From NCBI RefSeq assembly GCF_000278235.1, contig NZ_JH725038.1, positions 18,299 to 82,298 of the forward strand: a DNA stretch of 64,000 nt. Reading direction: 5' to 3'. Made by a program: the position numbers and the translations under genes. Numbering within the stretch: the stretch's first letter is position 1; every line of letters begins with the position of its first letter. The DNA comes from Bartonella vinsonii subsp. arupensis OK-94-513 (GTDB taxonomy: Bacteria > Pseudomonadota > Alphaproteobacteria > Rhizobiales > Rhizobiaceae). Of this stretch, positions 42,741-52,556 are shown piece by piece. Under the pieces are notes generated by a model, which searched no databases, was not told where the DNA came from, and saw only the letters and a program-made list of their open reading frames with translations.

Positions 42741-43499
42741 ATGAAAATTAAAATGCGTGGTCAAGATGTGAAGGTTTCTTACGGAGGTAAAGCAGCACTT
42801 CATGGTATTACTCTTGACATTCCTGAACATCAGGTTACGGCTTTGATTGGTCCTTCAGGTTGCGGAAAGTCGACTTTTTTGCGTTGTTTTAATCGTATGA
42901 ATGATACGATTGAAGGCGCTAAAATAACGGGTCTTATTACCTTAGATGGGGAAAATATTTATGACTCGCAAATTGATGTTGTAGAATTGCGCGCCCGTGT
43001 AGGGATGGTTTTTCAAAAGCCTAGCCCTTTTCCAAAATCTATATTTGAGAATGTTGCGTATGGGCCACGCATTCACGGTTTAGTCAAATCGCGTGCTGAA
43101 TTGCATGATGTGGTTGAAAAAAGTTTAAGGCAGGCAGGTTTATTTGAAGAAGTAAAAGATCGACTCCATGAGGCAGGAACAAGTTTATCAGGAGGGCAGC
43201 AACAGCGCTTATGTATTGCACGTGCTATTGCTGTTAGTCCTGAAGTTATTTTGATGGATGAACCTTGCTCTGCTCTTGATCCCATTGCGACGGCACGTAT
43301 TGAAGAACTTATCGATGCATTACGACAAAATTATACAATTGTTATTGTCACACATTCCATGCAACAGGCAGCACGAGTTTCACAATATACGGCCATGTTT
43401 CATTTGGGGCATTTGGTAGAAGTTGGTGCGACTGAAATGATCTTCACCTCACCAAAAGAACAACGTACGCAAGATTATATTACGGGGCGCTTTGGATAG
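42741..43499 (+). CDS. pstB: Phosphate ABC transporter ATPase PstB
   Basis: Energises phosphate uptake. Walker [10 protein letters not shown] is at residues 37-45, the signature LSGGQQQR near 148 and Walker [14 protein letters not shown] near 170. The segment [21 protein letters not shown] is typical of PstB. At 252 aa it is full length. It is 42 nt downstream of pstA and 23 nt before phoU. Confidence 0.97.
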   Translation: MKIKMRGQDVKVSYGGKAALHGITLDIPEHQVTALIGPSGCGKSTFLRCFNRMNDTIEGAKITGLITLDGENIYDSQIDVVELRARVGMVFQKPSPFPKSIFENVAYGPRIHGLVKSRAELHDVVEKSLRQAGLFEEVKDRLHEAGTSLSGGQQQRLCIARAIAVSPEVILMDEPCSALDPIATARIEELIDALRQNYTIVIVTHSMQQAARVSQYTAMFHLGHLVEVGATEMIFTSPKEQRTQDYITGRFG

Positions 43500-43522
43500 G
43501 TAAATTGAGGAGTATGTCAAAT

Positions 43523-44245
43523 ATGTCTAAAAATCATACTGTCCGTTCTTATGATGCAGAATTAAAATATTTGAAAGCAAGAATTACAGAAATGGGGGAG
43601 CATGCGGAAAGGATGATTGAACGTTCTGTTGCATCAATTGTATGTAATGATCTTCAACTTGCGGCGACAGTTATTGCTGATGATTTGTTTTTAGATGAAG
43701 CAGAACGTGACATTGATGAAAAAGCAATTACCATTATTTGCAAACGTCAACCGATGGCTGTTGATCTGCGTGAAATCATTGGTGCCATTCGTATCTCTTC
43801 TGATATTGAGCGGATTGGAGATATGGCTAAAAACATTGCTAAACGGACGGTAGCACTTTCAGAAACACGTCAATCAGCTGGTTTTTACCATGGGTTTGAA
43901 ACGATTACAGCCTTAGCACTTAATCAGTTAAAGGAAGTATTGAGTGCTTACACCAGCCGTTTATTAGAGCGTGTTGATGCAGTACGTGAGCGTGATGGTA
44001 AAATTGATGCTCTCTATACCTCTCTTTTTCGTGAGCTTTTGACTTATATGATGGAAGATATGCGTAATATTACGGTTTGTACGCATTTACTTTTTTGTTT
44101 AAAAAATATTGAGCGAATTGGGGATCATGTCACCAATATTGCGGAAATGCTCCATTATATCATAACAGGTTGCCATATGTCTTCTGATCGTCCTCGCGAT
44201 GATCTTACTTATAAAGTTGGGTTAGAGGAGAAGAAAAGAAATTGA
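43523..44245 (+). CDS. phoU: Phosphate-specific transport regulator PhoU
   Basis: Links Pst activity to control of the Pho regulon. It has two PhoU repeats with the metal-binding DIERIGDMAKNIA and NIERIGDHVTNIAE motifs. ATG at 43523 (240 aa) has GAGGAG 10 nt upstream; earlier in-frame starts place that site too close. It ends the operon. In many rhizobia phoB follows, but here no response regulator is found downstream. Confidence 0.95.
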   Translation: MSKNHTVRSYDAELKYLKARITEMGEHAERMIERSVASIVCNDLQLAATVIADDLFLDEAERDIDEKAITIICKRQPMAVDLREIIGAIRISSDIERIGDMAKNIAKRTVALSETRQSAGFYHGFETITALALNQLKEVLSAYTSRLLERVDAVRERDGKIDALYTSLFRELLTYMMEDMRNITVCTHLLFCLKNIERIGDHVTNIAEMLHYIITGCHMSSDRPRDDLTYKVGLEEKKRN

Positions 44246-44838
44246 AATTTTCTCTTAATGTATGAAATGTACTTTTTATGAAAGATAAAACCATTGGGCA
44301 TTTTTTGCAGTATGGCTGTGAGAGGAATATAATGGACGTATTATGGTATGGGCAAGAGCAAAGAATAACGTATGACTTTTCAAGGTAAGATTGCGGATTT
44401 TTAATTCTTAATTTGATATATTGGGATATAGAATGGCATCCTTATTTATACTGTGCCAAGAAGGGGAGCTTCTTTCTGATCGTTTTGTTTGAATTTTTAT
44501 TTAAGGGGATATTTGTGTTTTTTCTTCAATATTAATAGAGATAGTTTTCATACTTCCATCTTTTTTATGTACAGAATTGCTTGGTTAACTTTTGGAAGCA
44601 TATTAGTTTATTGCGATTGAAGCATGATGGATGATATTGTGTAGCTACATTTGGTCATTAATAATGACAATATTAATCTGAAATTGAGATTTTTTTATTT
44701 CACGTCAATACCTTTTAGTTACTCTTTGTATTAAAATTTTACTAAGTTGTAACAATTAACCGTATACTTTCTTTCAAGATGCATTTAAGACTCATTCAAA
44801 TTTAAAGATTTCAAAGACATGGAAATGTGTTGTATAAG
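44246..44838. other. Intergenic region after phoU
   Basis: About 590 nt of AT-rich sequence without a convincing gene, terminator or phoB remnant. It should contain the promoter of the SleB-type hydrolase gene. Confidence 0.45.
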
Positions 44839-45690
44839 ATGAAAAAGAATTTTTGGACTGTTTTTGTTACTTGTTTTTTAGCTCCGTTTGTTATTGTGGG
44901 ATGTGCTTCAGATCATTTTGGTGTTGGAAAAATAAATGATAGTAAGAAAACGAAACCAGCGGTGTATCCATTGACAGAGCGCCAATGCCTTATGCGTGTA
45001 ATGTATTTTGAATCCAATCGTACAAGCCGTGAAGGAATGATTGCTGTTGGAACCGTTGTTATGAATCGTGTTAATTCATCCGCCTATCCCAAAACGATTT
45101 GTGGTGTTGTTGGTCAGTACAAACAGTTCGCTCCTGGTGTTTTAACGCGCCCTATGACAGAGCCTGCCTCTGTTGCCCGTGTTAAAGAGGCTGCTGATGC
45201 TGTTTTACGGGGCGAACGAGATAAGAAACTTAAAAACGCTAAGTTTTTTCATACCGCAGGTTTGTCTTTTCCTTATAAAAATATGCACTATGTTCGTGTT
45301 GCAGGGGGAAATGCTTTTTATGAAAAGCGCTCGCGTGATGGATCGCTTCAGGTTCCTACCAATGATCGTCCTTATGATATAGCTTATGCTTTTGCCCAAG
45401 AGCATTCTGCCAATGCACCGAGCTTCTTAGATGCAAATACAGTAAGTCAAGAAATAAAAGCAGAGAAAAAACAAAATGCATCTTCTTCGATAGAAGTAGC
45501 CCAAGTTAATAAAGTACATACCATGACTTTTGTTACAGTACAGCTTGATAAAGTTCCTATTCCTACATTTGCACCTCATCGTAGAGATCAGGAATTGGAG
45601 AACAAATCAGTTGTAGCCTATACTATGCCCTCATCAGATCAGTTAAATGCAATTGTTGCAGTGTTAGATAAACGGTACAGAAGCCGCTAA
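44839..45690 (+). CDS. SleB-type cell wall hydrolase, probable lipoprotein
   Basis: Probable peptidoglycan hydrolase of the Hydrolase_2 (SleB/CwlJ) family. The catalytic domain (about residues 50-160) shows MRVMYFESNRTSREGMIAVGTVVMNRV with the putative catalytic Glu, and KFFHTAGLSFPY. The N-terminus is a lipoprotein signal ending in a VGC lipobox near residue 22, so it is likely attached to a membrane. The C-terminal third is unstructured-looking. I chose ATG at 44839 (283 aa); a GTG four codons earlier is possible. Neither has a good Shine-Dalgarno sequence. Confidence 0.85.
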   Translation: MKKNFWTVFVTCFLAPFVIVGCASDHFGVGKINDSKKTKPAVYPLTERQCLMRVMYFESNRTSREGMIAVGTVVMNRVNSSAYPKTICGVVGQYKQFAPGVLTRPMTEPASVARVKEAADAVLRGERDKKLKNAKFFHTAGLSFPYKNMHYVRVAGGNAFYEKRSRDGSLQVPTNDRPYDIAYAFAQEHSANAPSFLDANTVSQEIKAEKKQNASSSIEVAQVNKVHTMTFVTVQLDKVPIPTFAPHRRDQELENKSVVAYTMPSSDQLNAIVAVLDKRYRSR

Positions 45691-45720
45691 TTTTTCACAA
45701 CCAAAGTAAGGATATTGGTA

Positions 45721-46968
45721 ATGTACTTTGATATTCATGAAACAATTTCGCCTGAAATGCTTAATCGTCTTGCAGAAATTACAGTAAAAGTTGGGCTGAA
45801 TTTACAAGAGGGGCAGGATCTTATTGTGACTGCTCCAGTTTCCGCATTACCTTTTGTTCGGCGTATTGCATACCATGCCTATAAGGTTGGTGCTGGTGTA
45901 ATTACACCGCTTTTTAGCGATGATATGTTATCGCTTACACGTTTTGAAAATGCACATACTGCGAGTTTTGATTGTGCACCTTCTTGGCTTTATGAGGGAA
46001 TGGCGAAGGCTTTTGAAAATGGGGCTGCGCGTTTAGCTATTGTTGGTGATAATCCTTTGCTCCTTTCTAATCAAGATTTTGATAAGGTTGCGCGTTTAAA
46101 TAAGGCTACCTCAATTGCTTATCAGCCTGCTCTTAAAGAAATATCGAATTTTGCTATGAACTGGTCGATTGTTGCTTATCCAACAGCAGGGTGGGCTGAG
46201 ACGGTGTTTCCTTCTTTACCCCTTCATGAAGCGATTAAGAAGTTAGCAGATGCAATTTTTTCTGCTTCACGTGTTACAGAAGAAGATGCGGTGCATGCGT
46301 GGACTACGCATAATGCAACTTTGAAGCAACGGTCATCTTGGCTTAATGAACAGCGTTTTTCTGCTTTACATTTCACAGGTCCGGGAACTGATTTAATGGT
46401 TGGTTTGGCAGATGATCATGAATGGCATGGTGGTGCATCAATTGCTAAAAATGGTGTTGTCTGCAATCCTAATATTCCAACAGAAGAAGTATTCACTACC
46501 CCTCATGCGCATAAGGTTGAAGGTTTTGTTCGTTCGACAAAGCCCCTTTCTTATCAAGGAGCACTCATTGATAATATTGAGGTGCGGTTTGAAGAGGGGC
46601 GTATTGTTGATGCACGTGCTTCGACGGGGCAAGAAGTTTTGCAACAGGTTTTGCAAAGTGATGAGGGAGCAAGTCGATTGGGTGAAGTTGCCCTTGTTCC
46701 ACATTCTTCACCGATTTCTAGGAGCGGGCTTCTTTTTTATAATACATTGTTTGATGAAAATGCTGCATGTCATATTGCTTTAGGGCAATGTTATTCCAAG
46801 TGCTTTTTAGATGGAGCATCCTTGACGGCAGAGGAGATTGCAGCGCGTGGTGGCAATAAAAGTGTGATTCATATTGACTGGATGATTGGTTCAGGTGAAA
46901 TCGACATAGATGGCATTATGCAGGATGGCACAAAAGTTCCTGTATTCCGTAAGGGTGAGTGGGCTTAA
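45721..46968 (+). CDS. M29-family aminopeptidase
   Basis: Cytosolic metallo-aminopeptidase of the AmpS/PepS (thermophilic M29) family. Typical stretches are the N-terminal NLQEGQDLIVTAP, the metal-binding PTEEVFTTPHAHKVEG, and near the C-terminus SRSGLLFYNTLFDENAACHIALGQCY and HIDWMIGSGEIDIDG. At 415 aa it is full length. ATG at 45721 is preceded by AAGGATA; a TTG two codons earlier is also open. Confidence 0.93.
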   Translation: MYFDIHETISPEMLNRLAEITVKVGLNLQEGQDLIVTAPVSALPFVRRIAYHAYKVGAGVITPLFSDDMLSLTRFENAHTASFDCAPSWLYEGMAKAFENGAARLAIVGDNPLLLSNQDFDKVARLNKATSIAYQPALKEISNFAMNWSIVAYPTAGWAETVFPSLPLHEAIKKLADAIFSASRVTEEDAVHAWTTHNATLKQRSSWLNEQRFSALHFTGPGTDLMVGLADDHEWHGGASIAKNGVVCNPNIPTEEVFTTPHAHKVEGFVRSTKPLSYQGALIDNIEVRFEEGRIVDARASTGQEVLQQVLQSDEGASRLGEVALVPHSSPISRSGLLFYNTLFDENAACHIALGQCYSKCFLDGASLTAEEIAARGGNKSVIHIDWMIGSGEIDIDGIMQDGTKVPVFRKGEWA

Positions 46969-47006
46969 TATTTTGTTGGAAAACGCTTAATTCTTTAAGA
47001 AGAGAG

Positions 47007-47876
47007 ATGCCTGAGCTTCCTGAGGTAGAAACCGTTCGTCGTGGATTGGAGCCGATTGTAACGGGTGCAAAGATACTATCTGTCACGCTTAATCGAAGGG
47101 ATTTACGATTTCCTTTCCCTGAGGCATTTTCTGAACGTCTTATGGGCAGGACGATCATAGAAGTTGGTCGGCGTGCGAAGTATTTGTTGTTTCATCTTTC
47201 GCAGAATGAAACAATTTTAAGCCATTTAGGAATGTCAGGATCATGGCGCATAGAGGATGAAAGGCAAACATCTTCTCTTACAGAGAAATTTGTGAGGCAT
47301 GATCACTTTGTCATGGATATCCAAGTAAAGGATGGCAAAGTTTATCATCTTACTTATAATGATGTTCGTCGCTTCGGGTTTATGCTTTTAGTGGATACAA
47401 ATAGGCTTTATGAGCATCCACTTTTAAAGAAGCTAGGGCTTGAGCCGATGAGTCATGCGTTTTCTGGGAGCTATTTACAAAAGGCTTTTGTAAATAAAAA
47501 AATATCCCTTAAAGGCGTTTTGCTTGATCAGTCTATCGTAGCGGGGCTCGGGAATATTTATGTCTGCGAAGCGCTATGGCGTAGTCGTTTGTCTCCACAG
47601 CGTGGTGCATTTACATTAGCATTGAAAACCGTACATGCACGTGAATTTGCAGATTCTTTAGCACAGAATATACACGATGTGATTTCTGAAGCAATTGTGT
47701 CTGGCGGATCTTCTTTACGTGATTATGTCCACGTAGATGGCTCTCTTGGTTATTTTCAACACGCTTTTTCGGTTTATGGACGCGAAGGAAAAGAATGTTT
47801 GAAATGCGGAACGCCTATTATACGCATTTTACAGTTGGGGCGTTCAAGTTTTTACTGTTCACAGTGCCAAAAATAA
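47007..47876 (+). CDS. mutM: Formamidopyrimidine-DNA glycosylase
   Basis: Removes 8-oxoguanine and nicks the abasic site. The start at 47007 is fixed by chemistry: Pro2 after the removed Met is the nucleophile (MPELPEVETVRRG). Lys in GRRAKYLLFHL is also catalytic. The C-terminal zinc finger CLKCGT-FYCSQC is complete. At 289 aa it is standard. A longer frame from 46959 is not functional sequence. Confidence 0.97.
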   Translation: MPELPEVETVRRGLEPIVTGAKILSVTLNRRDLRFPFPEAFSERLMGRTIIEVGRRAKYLLFHLSQNETILSHLGMSGSWRIEDERQTSSLTEKFVRHDHFVMDIQVKDGKVYHLTYNDVRRFGFMLLVDTNRLYEHPLLKKLGLEPMSHAFSGSYLQKAFVNKKISLKGVLLDQSIVAGLGNIYVCEALWRSRLSPQRGAFTLALKTVHAREFADSLAQNIHDVISEAIVSGGSSLRDYVHVDGSLGYFQHAFSVYGREGKECLKCGTPIIRILQLGRSSFYCSQCQK

Positions 47877-47953
47877 ATAAGATCTCTTGCAAAATTCTAC
47901 AGGAGGCTTAAAGTCATCACTACTACAATTAATAAGGCTTGAAAGGTTTTTTT

Positions 47954-49345
47954 ATGCTTAATAAAGTACTAACACATCTTGATGATAATATAGAAAAGAG
48001 CCTTGAACGCCTTTTTTCTCTTTTGCGTTTTCAATCGATTTCTACAGATGCAGCTTATAAAGGGGAATGTCGTAAGGCGGCTGATTGGATTGTAGAGGAT
48101 TTAAGAAGTATTGGCTTTGAAGCTTCACGCCGTGATACACCGGGTCATCCAATGGTTGTAGGGCATCATCCAGGTCCCTCAGATGATTGTCCGCATGTCT
48201 TGTTTTACGGACATTATGATGTTCAACCTGTTGATCCGTTGAGTTTATGGGAGGATGATCCATTTACACCTTCTATCAAGGAAAAAAATGGAGAAAAAAT
48301 TATTTGTGCTCGTGGAGCTTCAGATGACAAAGGTCAGTTTATGACTTTTGTTGAAGCGTGTCGTGCGTTTAAGAAAGAGACGGGGCAACTTCCTATTAAG
48401 GTTACTATTTTATGTGAAGGTGAAGAAGAAAGTGCTTCTCCTTCCCTTATACCTTTTTTAAAAGCAAATAGGGATGAGCTGAAAGCAGATTATGCGTTGG
48501 TTTGCGATACTGGGATGTGGGATGCAAATACACCATCTGTTGCTATTGCTCTTCGGGGAATTCTGGCAGAAGAGATCACAATTACTGCTGCTGATCGTGA
48601 TTTGCATTCTGGTGCTTTTGGAGGAGCAGCAGCCAATCCCATTCATATTTTAGCTAAGATTCTGGCAGGACTTCATGACGAAAATAATAGGGTAACACTT
48701 CCCGGTTTTTATGATGGAATAGAAGAAGCACCTCCGCATATTTTGCAATCATGGAATGATCTTAATTGTACTGCTGAAAAGTTTCTTGGTCCTATTGGGC
48801 TTTCAATCCCTACTGGTGAAAAAGGGCGGAGCGTTTTAGAGCTCATATGGACACGTCCTACAGCAGAAATTAATGGCATTAGTGGTGGCTATGAGGGAGA
48901 AGGGTTTAAAACGGTTATTGCTTCTCAAGCGAGTGCAAAAGTGTCTTTTCGTTTAGTGTATAAGCAAGATCCAGAGAAAATACGTCAAGCTTTACGTGGT
49001 TATGTATGCAGTCTTATTCCTGCTGATTGTACAGTTGCATTTAAGGATCATGGTGCTTCTCAAGCAATCAAGCTTCCCTATGATTCTCCTTTTATTGAAG
49101 CCGCCAAGGATGCTTTATCACAAGAGTGGGGCAATAAGGCTTTATTAACGGGCATGGGTGGTTCAATTCCGATTGTTGGAGACTTTCAGAGAATTCTTGG
49201 CATGGAAAGTCTTTTAGTTGGTTTTGCACTCAATGATGATCGTATTCATTCGCCTAATGAAAAATATAATCTAAAATCCTTTCATAAAGGACAGCGGTCT
49301 TGGGCCCGTATTCTTACAGCTTTAGCAAATAGGGAGGGTAAATGA
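47954..49345 (+). CDS. M20-family metallopeptidase (dipeptidase)
   Basis: Zinc-dependent peptidase of the ArgE/DapE/carnosinase-like group. The first metal ligand is His in FYGHYDVQPVDP, the bridging Asp lies in GASDDKGQ, and EGEEESAS carries the catalytic Glu. A dimerisation domain (about 200-350) is present. At 463 aa it matches the dipeptidase-like subgroup. ATG at 47954 follows AAAGG. It overlaps the RNase D gene by 4 nt. Substrate not determined. Confidence 0.9.
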   Translation: MLNKVLTHLDDNIEKSLERLFSLLRFQSISTDAAYKGECRKAADWIVEDLRSIGFEASRRDTPGHPMVVGHHPGPSDDCPHVLFYGHYDVQPVDPLSLWEDDPFTPSIKEKNGEKIICARGASDDKGQFMTFVEACRAFKKETGQLPIKVTILCEGEEESASPSLIPFLKANRDELKADYALVCDTGMWDANTPSVAIALRGILAEEITITAADRDLHSGAFGGAAANPIHILAKILAGLHDENNRVTLPGFYDGIEEAPPHILQSWNDLNCTAEKFLGPIGLSIPTGEKGRSVLELIWTRPTAEINGISGGYEGEGFKTVIASQASAKVSFRLVYKQDPEKIRQALRGYVCSLIPADCTVAFKDHGASQAIKLPYDSPFIEAAKDALSQEWGNKALLTGMGGSIPIVGDFQRILGMESLLVGFALNDDRIHSPNEKYNLKSFHKGQRSWARILTALANREGK

Positions 49346-49962
49346 CGGAGATCCGTGTTCATCAAGGTGATTTACCAAACTTAGATAATTATCAAGTTGA
49401 TGCTATTGCGATTGATACCGAAACTTTAGGGTTACTCCCTCATCGTGATCGTTTATGTGTTGTTCAGCTTTCTCCTGGGGATGGTACTGCTGACGTTATA
49501 CAGATTGCTAAAGGACAAAAGAGTGCACCGAATTTGGTCAAATTGCTTGCGGATAAGGCAATCACCAAAATATTTCATTTTGGACGTTTTGATCTTGCTA
49601 TTTTAGCACATACATTTGGCATTATGCCAGATGTTGTTTTTTGTACAAAAATTGCTTCAAAACTCACGCGTACCTACACGGATCGTCATGGATTGAAGGA
49701 AATTTGTAGTGAATTGCTGAATGTCAATATTTCTAAACAGCAGCAATCTTCGGATTGGGCTGCTGAAACTTTGTCACGTGCACAAATTGAGTACGCGGCA
49801 TCAGATGTTTTATATTTGCATCGTTTAAGAGATATATTTGAAGAACGCTTAAGACGTGAAGAGCGTGAAAATGTTGCAAAGGCATGTTTTCAATTTTTAC
49901 CTATGAGGGCGAAACTTGATCTTTTAGGATGGTCAGAGGTTGATATCTTCGCTCATAGCTGA
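49342..49962 (+). CDS. rnd: RNase D-like 3'-5' exonuclease
   Basis: DEDDy exonuclease, probably for tRNA 3' trimming. Exo I is AIDTETLGL, Exo II is FHFGRFDLAIL, and Exo III is QIEYAASDVLYLHRL. At 206 aa it consists of the catalytic domain alone, without HRDC domains. This short form is common in alphaproteobacteria. It ends the M20-rnd pair and is followed by a strong terminator. Confidence 0.9.
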   Translation: MTEIRVHQGDLPNLDNYQVDAIAIDTETLGLLPHRDRLCVVQLSPGDGTADVIQIAKGQKSAPNLVKLLADKAITKIFHFGRFDLAILAHTFGIMPDVVFCTKIASKLTRTYTDRHGLKEICSELLNVNISKQQQSSDWAAETLSRAQIEYAASDVLYLHRLRDIFEERLRREERENVAKACFQFLPMRAKLDLLGWSEVDIFAHS

Positions 49963-50559
49963 GTTGATAAATTGGCTTTTAACCAGAATAAGAAAAGTCA
50001 TTGATGTAACAAAACAAAAGCCCATGACAAATGGGCTTTTGTTTTTTTGTCTGTTTTCATACTAGTGTTTTATGACCTCATTCTGAGTATAGAAAGTGCT
50101 CTTTCATTTGGAGAGATTCAATAAAAGTACATTTATGAATCTCTATTTTTATGTTTATAATTGCTTTTATTTTATTAAAGTTTAGAAAAAACAGAGAGCT
50201 TTATAAGGGGGGAAGAGTAGAAGATACATAACATTCACAGAGACAGTTTTCTCTATGAGTATTATCAAATTTGCATTATTTATACGAAATAAAATATCGT
50301 TGCTCAAAAAAATGCATTTATAAACACCAATTTCGTTTGTTGTACAACTGAAGGTAGCTTCTATTTTCATTGGTTACAGAGTCAGTGATTTCTGCGTTAG
50401 CAGAGCTAAAAAAATCATTTTTTTAAATTAAACTGCAACAAATTTTCACTTTTTAGGATTCTTAACTTTTTATCTATGACGCGTATTATTTTCTATGGAA
50501 ATTTGAAGTGAGGGCACTAGGTAAAATTCATTATGGATATTTTATAAGGAGTTAGATCT
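49963..50559. other. Intergenic region rnd / small secreted protein
   Basis: About 600 nt of AT-rich sequence. It holds the rnd terminator near 50011-50048 and the promoter region of the next gene. A 62-codon minus-strand frame (50182-50370) lacks support. I see no RNA gene. Confidence 0.5.
50011..50048 (+). terminator. Strong Rho-independent terminator after rnd
   Basis: A 15-bp perfect stem AAAACAAAAGCCCAT/ATGGGCTTTTGTTTT with a 5-nt loop is followed by a T-run. The arms are A/T-rich at both ends, so it could also work on the other strand. Confidence 0.9.
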
Positions 50560-50871
50560 ATGAATCTGAAATATTTTATTACAGCATTTACTACTTTTGC
50601 TTCAATTTCTGTCGCTCAAGGAACAAATTTGATGATGGCTCAAAAGCTGAAGCAGAGTATGTCTTCTGTTATTCCTTCGGTAGATTCTTTTGCTATTCAG
50701 CAGGCTAACAATAGTTTATCTGAAGTTATTCAAACGAATTTTTCTTGTATTGAGAATAATCAAGGGAGAGAGGCTGTTGAGCTGGTACCTGTAGCGTCTT
50801 CTTCTAAACGAAGAGGTCATAGGGGTAAAAGAGGTCGGCCAAATTTGTTTAAAGGCCCGATGAGTTTTTAA
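50560..50871 (+). CDS. Small secreted basic protein of unknown function
   Basis: 103 aa. A signal-peptide-like N-terminus (about residues 1-20, ending SVAQG) suggests export. The middle is polar and the C-terminal 25 residues are strongly basic (SSKRRGHRGKRGRP, then NLFKGPMSF). It has one cysteine. An excellent AAGGAG lies 9 nt before ATG, so it is probably a real gene. It lies 800 nt upstream of the hbp array. I recognise no family. The basic tail could bind nucleic acid, heparan-like polymers or membranes; this is speculation. Confidence 0.65.
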   Translation: MNLKYFITAFTTFASISVAQGTNLMMAQKLKQSMSSVIPSVDSFAIQQANNSLSEVIQTNFSCIENNQGREAVELVPVASSSKRRGHRGKRGRPNLFKGPMSF

Positions 50872-51589
50872 TAAGCAAAGCTGCGACGTTAAGAGATATA
50901 AATTTTTTCTCTTAGTAATTTATGAAGTCTAAAGGAGGGGAGAAAGCAGGGGGGCGAGCATTATGCAGTTGCCGCTTTTGGTTGTGGGGTCTGTTTGTGA
51001 GAAGAGAGAATGCATCCTTGATATAAAATGCACGGGTGTTCCTATTTCAGTAAAATGAGAGGTGTAAGAATAAGAGAGTTATAGTGTTTTAGATTTCTAA
51101 GGGAGTTTTTTCTTGGCGATTTTTTTTGCTGTAAGGAGAGGAGGATTGAGACTGATAAAGAGCATAAGATGATGGAGCGCTAAAAAAATAAATGCGTAAA
51201 GAGTTTTAAAAAAAGGTTCTGAAATTATAAGGTTGCATGTAGTTTTGTTGCGGTTTTTGTGATCTTGTACTCGGAGAAGCAAGTTTTTTTTCACTTGAGA
51301 GGCAGAAATCTAAGAGATTGCACCATGGGATATGGTCATTATGACAGTTGAAATCGAAAGTGTTTCTTATGAGCATTAAGGCGAAGGTGTTGCATTTTGC
51401 AACAATCGTCAGGGCATATTTTTCATAGAGAATGCGGTTTAGATTTTGGAGAGCCTATAAAAGAACAGCAGTGAATTTGATTGATAAGGTTTATTTCTTA
51501 CATTGTTATAGCTTAAGAATTCCTATTTATTTTAGAACAAATGGCTAAAGGGAGAGGTGGGGGATGGGCTTTTTGTTTTTTTTATGAGT
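50872..51589. other. Intergenic region upstream of the hbp array
   Basis: About 720 nt. It has G-rich patches around 50935-50960 and no convincing gene; a 65-codon minus-strand frame (51097-51294) lacks a ribosome-binding site. The last part leads into the first H-box-like element. Confidence 0.45.
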
Positions 51590-51617
51590 GTATCATTTTT
51601 ACTACAGATATCTGTAG
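51590..51617 (+). promoter_or_regulatory. H-box-like element upstream of hbp gene 1
   Basis: TATCATTTTTACTACAGATA is followed by TCTGTAG, so a 16-bp perfect palindrome CTACAGATATCTGTAG lies at 51602-51617. Near-identical sequence precedes all four hbp genes. Its position agrees with the H-box, the iron-response element reported for hbp genes of B. quintana. It ends 53 nt before the start codon. Confidence 0.75.
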
Positions 51618-51670
51618 AGGCGGCTCTATATGCAATCGTGTGTTCAAATATTCAGCTATGGAGAGAAATT

Positions 51671-52501
51671 ATGAATATGAAATGGTTAATAACAGCTTCT
51701 GCTTTCGCTTTTGTTTCAGTTTCAGCAGCGCAGGCAGCAGATGTTATTGTTCCCCCTAATCCTACACCTGTTGCACCGGTTGTTGTTGCTCCCACTTTTT
51801 CTTGGACAGGTTTTTATATTGGTGGTCAGATTGGTGGTTTTTCAAGTAAAACGAAGATGGATATTCTCAGCAATGGAAAAAACATTCCAGTAGATGATGA
51901 CTTTTTGCCTAAATTGTCAGGTTTTATGGGCGGTCTTTATGCAGGTTCCAATATTGATCTCGGCAATGGCCTTATTTTAGGTGTTGATACAGATATCATG
52001 TGGTCTGACAAAAGTGACACAAAAACGGGGAAAGTGTATCTGATTGCTCCAAATCACAAAGATTATGTTACTAAAATAGTGAGCGACGCTGGTATTAAGA
52101 TTAATGAAGAGATCCAAGCTGGTGATAAACGCTCTAGCAGTTTCACTTTTAAGGAGAAGTGGGCTGGTGCTACGCGGGTACGGATTGGTTTTGCAGCTGA
52201 GCGCATTATGCCTTATATTGCTGGTGGTATTGCCTATACGCAGCTTCAAGATATCACATCGATATCAATAACAGGAAAAGATTCAGGCAAAGTCATAGCT
52301 TCTGGTAATCTTTCTGATGAAACAAAGACATTTGTTGGTTACACCCTTGGTGCTGGTGTTGATTTAGCAATGAGTAATAATGTTATTGTTCGCGCTGAAT
52401 ATCGTTACTCGGATTTTGGTAAAAAGAAATACTCAAACGATAAATATGAAACTTCTTACAAAACCAATGATTTCCGTGTTGGTGTAGCTTACAAATTTTA
52501 A
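51671..52501 (+). CDS. hbp: Hemin-binding outer-membrane protein, Hbp/Pap31 family (1)
   Basis: Surface beta-barrel thought to bind heme. A signal peptide covers residues 1-23 (ends AQAA). The mature protein is related to the Omp25/Omp31 porin-like family. Conserved blocks are FSWTGFYIGGQIG, GGLYAGSNIDLGNGLILG, KEKWAGATRVRIGFA, MPYIAGGIAYTQLQ and the C-terminal RVGVAYKF ending in aromatic Phe for barrel assembly. I start at ATG 51671 (276 aa) because GGAGAGAAATT precedes it and the longer frame reads through the promoter element. It is the first of four tandem paralogs. Confidence 0.93.
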   Translation: MNMKWLITASAFAFVSVSAAQAADVIVPPNPTPVAPVVVAPTFSWTGFYIGGQIGGFSSKTKMDILSNGKNIPVDDDFLPKLSGFMGGLYAGSNIDLGNGLILGVDTDIMWSDKSDTKTGKVYLIAPNHKDYVTKIVSDAGIKINEEIQAGDKRSSSFTFKEKWAGATRVRIGFAAERIMPYIAGGIAYTQLQDITSISITGKDSGKVIASGNLSDETKTFVGYTLGAGVDLAMSNNVIVRAEYRYSDFGKKKYSNDKYETSYKTNDFRVGVAYKF

Positions 52502-52523
52502 TGTATTTGTAAAATAAACCATT

Positions 52524-52556
52524 CAAAAGTTCCGTCTTTGGCGGAGCTTTTGTTAT
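52524..52556 (+). terminator. Terminator after hbp gene 1
   Basis: AAAAGTTCCG pairs with CGGAGCTTTT (one G-U wobble) across a 7-nt loop, followed by TGTTATTT. It lies 23 nt after the stop. Confidence 0.75.
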
